Shown: piece after piece, positions 18,229 to 25,105 of the stretch | Position numbering within the stretch: position 1 is the stretch's first letter | How the letters are laid out: every line of letters starts with the position of its first letter | From: Actinomortierella ambigua | Lineage: Eukaryota > Mortierellomycota > Mortierellomycetes > Mortierellales > Mortierellaceae | Assembly (NCBI GenBank): GCA_016098155.1 | Contig: JAAAJB010000528.1 | Coordinates: 1-25,105, forward strand | Reading direction: 5' to 3' | DNA length: 25,105 nt | Notes under the pieces: model-generated | What the model was told of the DNA's origin: nothing | Databases searched by the model: none | Seen by the model: only the letters and a program-made list of their open reading frames with translations | Made by a program: the position numbers and the translations under genes

Positions 18229-20197
18229 CTATCCTCGAGTCAATTGTACAGTCAGTTCACCAGCACCTGGCGCGTGGGGGTCAACATCTAGCGTGGAAAA
18301 CAGTCTCTGCTGGATAGTTCTGAGCGTGGCAGCTTCGTCGGCCTCCTTCGCAATCCGCACCACCAGCGTGCCCACCAGCTGGCCATAGGTATTTGCCCAC
18401 ACATGCGAACGATCAAGGCCAAGAATCGAACCATCCGTCGAAGCCAGCTAAGGGAGAAAGAAAGCAAACAGAAAGATTGAGTTTAGTTAAATGGGTAGGA
18501 CTCTGGACGGACTTTCGAGATTCTGAAAGATCAGGCAGTTGCAAAATCACTTCTTGTTTACCTGGCGCACAGCGTCCTCAACACCCTCCAGCGCCATGGG
18601 TGGAGTAGTCTGCAGGAGAATCATGCCGAGTACCTTCGTCAGCGGACCGCCCAACGCAAACATGACTACAGACTGGGCAATCGCCACCATGTTGTCCAGG
18701 CTATCGACCGCAGGCAGGAGCCAAACCAAAATGACGCCGGCAACACAAGCCAATGTGGCGAGCGAGTACTGGTTGTGCAATATGGACAGAGTCTTTTGGT
18801 TGTACGCCGCCGCCGAGGACCAAGTTCCACCATGACCGCTGCCGGCCTGTAGCAGTAAACAGAACTGCTTGTGGTTTTGGTACCCGATCGCGCCAACAAG
18901 GGTGGCACCCAGACCAAGGATGGTCCAAAAGAGAGGAATACGGACAGTGGCATCGTGGTGGTCACCGGCGCCATGATGGTCCCCTTCCAGCATCATGTGC
19001 TCCAGACTCTCCTTGAGCATGTTCATGCCAATAAACAAGAGAAAGATGGCGTTTGACAGACCGAACAACACCTCAATACGCTGGACACCAAAGGGATATC
19101 GCACAGTCGACTTTTTGAACCGGCCGTCCGTGTGCACAACGCTGGAGACAAAGATATTCAGGATGCCAAAAGCGTCAAACATGAGCATGTATCCCAGTCC
19201 TGAGATGGCGAGTGATCCTTGCGAGAGTCCAGAAAGCCATGTGAACGTAGCGATGAGCGCATGAACGACCGTCCATGTAAACAATGTCTTTTGTCCGGGC
19301 ATCAAGTTGCCAAAGATGGCCGAGTATGATGGAAGATGAGAGGGTGCCGGGACATGGTGGTGGTGATGGTGGTGATGATCGTGGCCATGGTGATCGTGGC
19401 CATGATCATGCCCGTGGCTATGGGGGTGACCATGATCATGTCCGTGGCTATGATCATGCCCGTGGCTATGATCATGCCCATGCCCGTGGTCGTGAAGGTG
19501 GTGATTATGCTCGTGGTGGTGGTGGTGTCCGTGGCCGTGGTCATGACCAAGGTGATCATGGTCGTGATGATGTTGCGACGCAAAGCTGCTCACGTTCTGG
19601 GTGTATGCCGTTTGATGCTGATGATGATGCTGGTGGTGGTGTTGTTGCGGATCAATCGCGGCTGCAGCACCTTGTAGCCCATGAGGATGATTATGACCAA
19701 CGCTCGTTGCAGACGAGAAGGGTATAGGGTCATTGCTTGTTGGGCCAAACGATCCAGCCTAGATAGTAGAACGTGTGCCCAAGTAACACCAGGATGAGCA
19801 AATAATTCAGGGTCATGGAAGCCACTACTTTTGTCCCAGAATAACGCAGCAATATCTGGACCACAAATTATTGGTAATTGGCTTGTATCCATCTTACATC
19901 GTGATCATCCTTGTGGTGGTGACCATGATGGACCTGAGGTGAAGGGCCTCCCGCGGCTGCCTGCGGTCTGAGTCCAGCACTTAGATGCGTATGGACAGCA
20001 TGACCAAAGTGCTGATGCTGGTCGTGATGATCTCCTGCACCATGCCCTGTCCCTGAGGCGACAAATGGAGACTGTGTCCTCCTCACAAGCTGCGGATTGT
20101 CCATAGATGGATGGATGATGTGAAGTGAGGAAGTTGGATGAGGGTGGTCTTCACCTGCTGGAGTTGAAGCAAGAAGGTGGCCACTGTGGGGCCACAT
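18229..20197 (-). CDS. Zrg17/ZnT6-like cation diffusion facilitator with a large His-rich N-terminal region
   Basis: Three exons: 20197-19898, 19758-18562 and 18447-18229, with introns of 139 and 114 bp, all in phase 0, give 571 residues. The ATG at 20104 (MDNPQLVRR) is an alternative start. Residues 1-240 are His-rich; the densest block (about 162-235) is HD/HG/HS repeats encoded partly by an 18-bp DNA repeat. A CDF core follows, with six TM segments (about 258-485) containing RYPFGVQRIEVLFGLSNAIF. The C-terminal cytoplasmic domain (ILGLDRSHVWANTYGQLVG) is on exon 3. The TM2 position normally reading D-x-x-H-x-x-x-D is here D295-AFG-ILN-I302, and the TM5 H428 partner is S432. The A-site zinc ligands are therefore largely missing, as in ZnT6/Zrg17, which work as partners of Msc2/ZnT5 in supplying zinc to the early secretory pathway. 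Confidence 0.88.
19402..19485. repeat. 18-bp coding repeat (ATGATCATGCCCGTGGCT) in the His-rich region
   Basis: Units lie at 19402-19419, 19432-19449 (one change) and 19450-19467, with a partial copy from 19468. On the minus strand each unit encodes Ser-His-Gly-His-Asp-His in frame, so the DNA repeat directly lengthens the metal-binding region. Confidence 0.8.
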
Positions 20198-20198
20198 T

Positions 20199-20238
20199 CG
20201 GTCACATGACCGAAAATGACCAAAAAAATGACCACGTT
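20199..20238. promoter_or_regulatory. Candidate bHLH/E-box site and clustered ATGACC repeats upstream of the Zrg17-like gene
   Basis: In the 81 bp between the GNAT stop and the first ATG of the Zrg17-like gene, CGGTCACATGACCG (20199-20212) is a near-perfect palindrome with a CACATG E-box core. ATGACC occurs three times within about 30 bp, the first inside the palindrome. This short gap must hold most or all of the transporter gene's core promoter unless promoter elements lie inside the GNAT gene. Factor and function are inferred only. Confidence 0.4.
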
Positions 20239-20278
20239 GTCAGACTGGTTCATCTCATTCACTGGCGGGCGTTTATTG

Positions 20279-20950
20279 CTATGGTTGAGTTGCTAGACGC
20301 TGGAAGCGGTGGAAGCTACACTTCATCTCTGCATCGTCATGGATGCCACAGTCTTCTAGCAAGCCCAGCCCGAGATAGTACGCCGCAATGCCTGGGTTGG
20401 TGGCACGGCAATCCAATCTGAGATATTTCTTGCCCAAATCGCAGGCGACTTTTTGAGCAAACTGGATGACTCGAGGCCCCATCCTGAGGCCTTTGTATGC
20501 CTTGTCGACCACCAGTCGGTGCAAGTAGACGGCATCGAGCCAGTCACCTTCATACTGGCTCCACAAGGCCTCGTCAAACTTTTGACCCATTTGAAGAATA
20601 AAAGTACCGATTGCAACCTTGTGCTCCATCGTATCCTGCTTGAGCTCGATGAAATAGGCATCCCCACGCTCAATGGATGCAAGAGTGCCCTTTCGGCCTT
20701 CGGCGGAGTTGTACATCCCAGGCGTCCATTGAGCATAACCGTTCATCACCATCCACTTGGCTGCCCCTTCGAGGATATCTGTAAACGTGTCGAGCTCATG
20801 TGTGCCAGCCTATAAATTTTTGCGTGTGTGAGTGCTTTTTCTGAAACTTCATAAGAATAAGAATCAACGACAGGCTGATCACAATGACAGAATGATTCAC
20901 ACCTTGCGGAAGGTAATCACTGGACTGGATGAAGAGTGATCGGTGGTCAT
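20279..20950 (-). CDS. GNAT-family N-acetyltransferase
   Basis: Two exons: 20950-20903 and 20809-20279, joined across a 93-bp intron (GTGTGA donor, TTTATAG acceptor), give 192 residues. The ATG at 20950 gives MTTDHSSSSPVITFRK, which runs into the first GNAT strand and helix (THELDTFTDILEGAAKWM). Later elements are the central strands (GDAYFIELKQ, KVAIGTFILQ), LHRLVVDKAYKGLRMGPRVI (motif A, strand 4 and the acyl-CoA-binding loop, here KGLRMG), a helix FAQKVACDLG and YLRLDCRATNPGIAAYYLGLG (motif B). The fold is confident, but the acceptor (amine, amino acid or protein) cannot be read. It ends 81 bp upstream of the Zrg17-like gene on the same strand. Confidence 0.88.
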
Positions 20951-21142
20951 TTCAGAGACTTGAAAGATTAAAGTTGCTCGTCTCGGTGTGAGGACGCCGA
21001 GGGAAATAAGCACAAGGTTTTTGGTCTGAAGACTACGCAGTTGGCTCCCTTCGGAAGTTGCGCCGAGACTATGAGTCAAAGCGAAGGATTGGATAGAGAA
21101 AAGTGGTATAAAGGTCGCATTTTAGTAATGGCTAGAGATGTT

Positions 21143-23885
21143 CTAAACGGCATATATACTATGGTCTTCGTCAGAAGCGTCAGAGGCTTGTAGATGCTGG
21201 CGACTACCCTTGTTGTTCCTCATCGGCTTGAGCTGGTACAGATGATTTCCATACACACTCTGTTTATCCTCTTCCTCCTCATCAAGGCGCATTCCTGGAT
21301 ACTGCTGATACTTTTTGGCACTTCGGGTCGTCAGGGTCGGGCTGGTGGCAGGGCTGATCGGCGTCGAGCTGCCAACATGAACAGACGCATTGTGCGACGA
21401 GGGGAAATGGCTGCTGTCTGGACTTGGGATGATGAATCCTTTGCTCGACTGGCGTGAGATCTTCTTCTCGTGCGGAGAGGAGGATATTTTGGCCGGTGTC
21501 TCGCCGGGTTTGAAGTGGCTGTGTGTATTCTTGCCTGCCTCGTGCTTACTGCTTCCAACTTCTTGGAAGGACAAGGGCTGGCTAGAGGCGTTGTACAGTG
21601 TGGTTGAGTCTCCCCCATGATAGCCAATGCTCTGGACTTGCCCAGAACCGAAACCAGGGCCACTACCTCCGATAGGCCTGCTATTAGCTGTCGAGCCTGT
21701 AGGCTGCCGAATCGAGAGCGTCCAGAAACAGCATCCGTAGAAGGAGATAAACGAAAGACGAAAGACGACTAGTTCGGCGAGATAGGCGCCACGCACCCGT
21801 TGGTTCACGCCAAGTAACGAGATGATGCGCGAGAGAAGCATCAAGATAAAGAACGAAACCATGGCTACGTTGAGGATAGTGATCTACATATCCCGAGCAA
21901 TGAGGGGGCGGGAGTGGAGGAAGCAGAGAATCAAACACAAACAGGGCATTGCAAACACATTAGATAGAGATTAAACAGATATGCGGAAGAAGGCAAACAA
22001 ATGAAGAAACAAGCAATCACCTTGACTAATGCGGTCCGTGTTGCATCGGAAACAGCGATGTTACGAAGGCTCCGGAAGAAAGTGATGGCGAAATAGAAGA
22101 TGAGGCTAGCTTGGACAAGGATGATGACCGGCATACAAAACATGAAGCCCTTCTCGCCAATCATGCGAATGATAGGGACCTTGGGGATCAACCATCCAAC
22201 GCCATCCAGAAACGCCGAGATAGTCGGAACGCCGATGGTAACATACGAAAAGTATGCAAAGAGCTTGTTGGCACTCTTGCGTTTGATGCGGTATATAAGC
22301 TTGCTCCACATGATGATCTGCAGGCCGAGCGAAATGAATGGGAACAACAATGAGACATAGTAAACGGCGTTGCGCCATGGAACCGCCGTCTTGTACGGCG
22401 CAAAGGCAATTGACAGCGGCAGATACAGGATACCGGGGATCAATGTCAGGTAGCGACGGGTGTGGTTTTGGTCTTGCTCGGCCTTGCAAATAAATATAAG
22501 CACCCATATGCCGTAGAAGAAGACTAACCCTGTGAGCACATCAATGCTGCGGTTGAGGGCCATCATACCCGTCGAGTTCCACATGTCATTCCAGGGACCA
22601 CTCTCCTGGGTAACAGTTGCAACGTAGACCATGCCGTCGTTGGCCTTGGAGGTAGGGAACAGCAGCTCGATTGTATCAGACCCAACATAGGAGATGTTGA
22701 GGCCAGCGTCGTGATTCCAGTGGGGAGCATCAGCAAGCTGCTGGAAGGGCGCGCCAAAGTCCTCAGTACTCTTGGCGTTGCCATCCATCACTACGGCGCC
22801 GATGGTAGGGAGACCTGCGGCCTTCACTCCAGACGTTGCATCTGAGATGCGTTTGAAGATCTTAAGAGACATATAGAGAGGACAGTAGGCCGTATGAGCC
22901 AGGGAGAGCCATAGTTGACAGTTAGTGAGAAGAAACAGGGCATAACATTGATGGTCCCTGATTGGCCGCAGAGGCGACAAATAAAAAAAAAGTTTGTAAT
23001 TTGAATTGAAGAAGATTCACTCTTTCGCTCGAACAACAAGGTGTTTGCGAAGTGGAGAGACTAATATGGTGCGCACCATAAGGAGAGAAAAACGCCGCCA
23101 TCTAAGCATTTGGTGGTATAGAACGGATAAAACTGGCCATTCGCCAGAATGGTGTCGCATTAAACGCCCACCATCCTTCATTTGGGAGGTGTTTGTATAT
23201 TTGGCGTAGATTGAAAACAAAAGCAGCTTCTGTTGATTTCAAAGTAACCCAACACCACAGAGGGGAGCGAAGGCCGGCTCTCGATCTGGTACTGAGAGAA
23301 AACACAAGAAAATGAAACTACAGCATGTTGATCATGTCAACTGCTCATGGAATTCATAAAAGGTCTGGGGGAGAAGGAAAGTCGATATGAGGGAGGAGTG
23401 CAGTCCGAAATACCTCATCCTTTTCTTACCTCGTCGAACGTGGCGCAATCATCGAGCCAGTCGTACCGGAGGATAGGAATCGCCACCAAGTTAGGCATCT
23501 CATTACCGAGGAGCTTTAAAAGCTCGACCGTCGAATTAGCCACGTTATTGTCAACTCGAATGACACACTCCTCGTCCACCTTGGCCAGAAAAAGGATGCC
23601 ATGCATGGAGTAAAAGTTCGAGATACCCATCATGGGATCCCATAACGGAAAGGTTTGAATATTACCACCACTGACCGTTACATCGAGCTTGGCCGCCACT
23701 GGTGGTGTGAAGAGTAAAAGGATAACAGCAAGGAGGAGTGATGTAAATGTAACGGTTGCAACTGGCCAAGCTCTGGGACCACCGGGGTAAGTAGCGCTTC
23801 GGTAAAGGGAGGATAAGATGGTGGAGGAAAATAATAGGTGGCTGATTGGGTCGTTCCCAGGCCGACGGCCCAAGAGTTGTGGCAT
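21143..23885 (-). CDS. Seven-TM, GPCR-like protein with a PA-like extracellular domain
   Basis: Three exons: 23885-23430, 22860-22021 and 21883-21143, with introns of 569 and 137 bp, all in phase 0, give 678 residues. A stop codon directly precedes the ATG at 23885, fixing the start. A signal-anchor (VATVTFTSLLLAVILLLF, about 42-60, then PPVAAKL) begins a 195-residue lumenal/extracellular domain. This carries N-glycosylation sequons (N117, N206, N247) and a segment NLVAIPILRYDWLDDCATF followed after the splice by AAGLPTIGAVVMDG. That resembles the protease-associated (PA) domain core (LV-x-R-x-x-C-x-F ... AG-x-x-x-x-VV). Seven hydrophobic helices follow at about 258-276, 290-307, 316-336, 351-372, 391-413, 433-456 and 465-488. 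A 190-residue Ser/Thr-rich cytoplasmic tail follows, with an acidic DEEEED patch. No known fungal GPCR class signature is recognised. Receptor function is inferred from topology only. Confidence 0.75.
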
Positions 23886-25105
23886 TTAATGCGTGCGATA
23901 TGAGGTATGTAACAAGGAATGGGTCCTGCTGAAAGGATCAAAAACGAGGGTGGATTGTCTACGAGTGAGTTCGCAGCAGTTGGGGGGATGCACAGCAAAA
24001 AAAAAAAAAAAAAAAAAATGTCAATGCGGGAAAGAGGAGGACGAACAGGTATACATGCGAGGAAGAGGGCCCCTTTTGTGATCAGCTCCCAAGTCAGACT
24101 GTTGAAGAATGAAACGACCAATGGGCGAATGAATGAAGAAAAAATGAGAAGGTGAATGAGGTGCTGCACACTTTTTTTTTCCAGGAACAGCCGGGCCTTA
24201 CTGAGCGCGAGATCGGTTAGCCCATCAATACGGAGGATGTTCTCTGGTCCTACAACATAACTCCGCCTGTCAGCTTTTGTCCAGCTGAACTGCGCGAGCT
24301 AATCCAAACCCGCTCTCACCACTCTTGACCTGTGAGCAAAACCTTCTTAGCTCTCTTGCTTCCCAGTTGAGGGTTCTGTCAGGCCACCGTTTTCCCGCTG
24401 TCTTCGTGAACAATCAAATACATATGACAGTCTCTGCAGTCCAGCAGCAGGCGACCGATTCCCTGATGAGGAGTTCTATCGCAAATGGTATTACAATAAA
24501 AGAGGAAAAACAAAGGCGTGCATTGTGTCACACACACACCAGTCCTCACCCACATCCACGCAATGCACATCAAAAAAGAACCGCGTTCGATCACATTTTC
24601 AACTACCCGGCTCCTATGGTATACTACTGCTCTTGGTTCCCTATGAGGACGTTGAGGATTCAAAGAAGCTGCACGCCCCGTCTTAACCTTCCCTCCCATG
24701 TCACTTCAAACTCTGTCTCGGCCAAGTAGCAGGCTTTGACAACCGTTGGCTGGATAATTCCAAACATCAATAGCAGCAACACAAACAATCTCAGCTTATA
24801 ACAAAAACAATCGCTTCACAGCCAAGAGAAAGACCACCGAAAACAGATGAGTGAGAATGGAGAGTGAAAGGGAGGGGCAGAGCGTCCCATTGTGCCTGTT
24901 TATTGGCGTCAGATCTCTAATCAAGATTCTATTCTCCAACCACCGTCGAGTCCACTTCATTTGTGATGAGCTTCTCTCAAAAAGGTCCGACAAGAAAGTT
25001 TATTACCATACAAATGCTCTTTCTTCTCTTTTTAGAGTTGTTTGTTCCAGCGGGAACGAAAAAAGGAAAAAAGAAGGCAGAAGGAAGAGACGGGCACGAG
25101 TGAGG
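23886..25105. other. Right-hand 1.2 kb: promoter of the seven-TM gene and unassigned DNA
   Basis: Upstream of the seven-TM ATG are a run of 22 A (23997-24018) and CT-rich leader DNA on the minus strand. From 24300 to the edge I see only short frames without motifs, CA repeats at about 24530-24540 and no RNA gene. One candidate orphan exon (24202-24298) is listed separately. Confidence 0.45.
24202..24298 (-). other. Candidate orphan coding exon on the minus strand
   Basis: The 97-nt segment is bounded by a 3' splice site (GGTTTGGATTAG, AG at 24299-24300) and a strong donor (GTAAGG from 24201). It reads LAQFSWTKADRRSYVVGPEN, then ILRIDGLTDLALS. The composition looks coding. A stop codon overlaps the acceptor, so it would need splicing upstream. 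I could not find convincing partner exons, and the next gene downstream starts with its own ATG. It may belong to a gene ending here, be a relic, or be chance. Confidence 0.25.

Noticed and set aside
19284..19727. 147-codon plus-strand ORF rich in Gly, His, Asp and Arg
   Set aside because: It is the reverse complement of the His-rich repeat of the Zrg17-like gene, with no independent signals.
24325..24729. Plus-strand 134-codon ORF and its antisense 106-codon ORF
   Set aside because: Neither has a recognisable motif or upstream signals, and both include CA-repeat-derived residues.

Overview
The window reads as nuclear DNA of a filamentous fungus, most likely an early-diverging one of the Mortierella type (Mucoromycota sensu lato). 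I infer this from short GT-AG introns (most are 93-264 bp), CT-rich leaders, abundant homopolymers and microsatellites, and proteins with long Gln, Ser, Gly and His runs. Conserved genes such as SF3A3 and UBC7 could be spliced by eye into full-length proteins. No species name can be proved from this sequence alone.

Layout. The left edge holds the 3' end of a plus-strand gene (64-553) with an N-formylglutamate-amidohydrolase-like tail. All other supported genes lie on the minus strand, head to tail. From left to right they are: a 1291-residue helical-repeat (PPR-like) protein; two tandem, membrane-anchored class I SAM methyltransferase paralogues; the U2 snRNP splicing factor SF3A3/Prp9; a previously hidden two-exon small secreted cysteine-rich protein; a GPI-anchored ten-cysteine secreted protein; the ERAD ubiquitin-conjugating enzyme Ubc7/UBE2G2; a stress-responsive A/B-barrel (Dabb) protein; a His-rich Zrg17/ZnT6-like cation diffusion facilitator; a GNAT acetyltransferase; and a 678-residue seven-TM protein with a PA-like ectodomain. 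The last 1.2 kb has no clear gene, only one candidate orphan exon.

Splicing. I rebuilt the exon structure of nine multi-exon genes. Each ends in a whole number of codons: MTase A 399 aa, MTase B 535 aa, SF3A3 492 aa, secreted Cys-rich protein 72 aa, GPI protein 287 aa, Ubc7 170 aa, Dabb 108 aa, Zrg17-like 571 aa, GNAT 192 aa. The seven-TM gene (678 aa) also closes in frame. Two genes begin with coding exons of only 16 and 19 nt.

How the genes relate. Most are unrelated housekeeping genes, so this is not a metabolic cluster. Three points stand out. Two secreted products are adjacent (12375-14603). The two methyltransferases are a tandem duplication that kept an intron at the identical codon of SAM motif I. 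Two gene products belong to secretory-pathway biology (Ubc7 in ERAD, Zrg17-like in ER/Golgi zinc supply), but their proximity may be chance. The best candidates for undescribed biology are the 72-aa peptide, with mirror-symmetric cysteine spacing CX3C-X6-C-X9-C-X6-CX3C, and the seven-TM protein with a PA-like extracellular domain.
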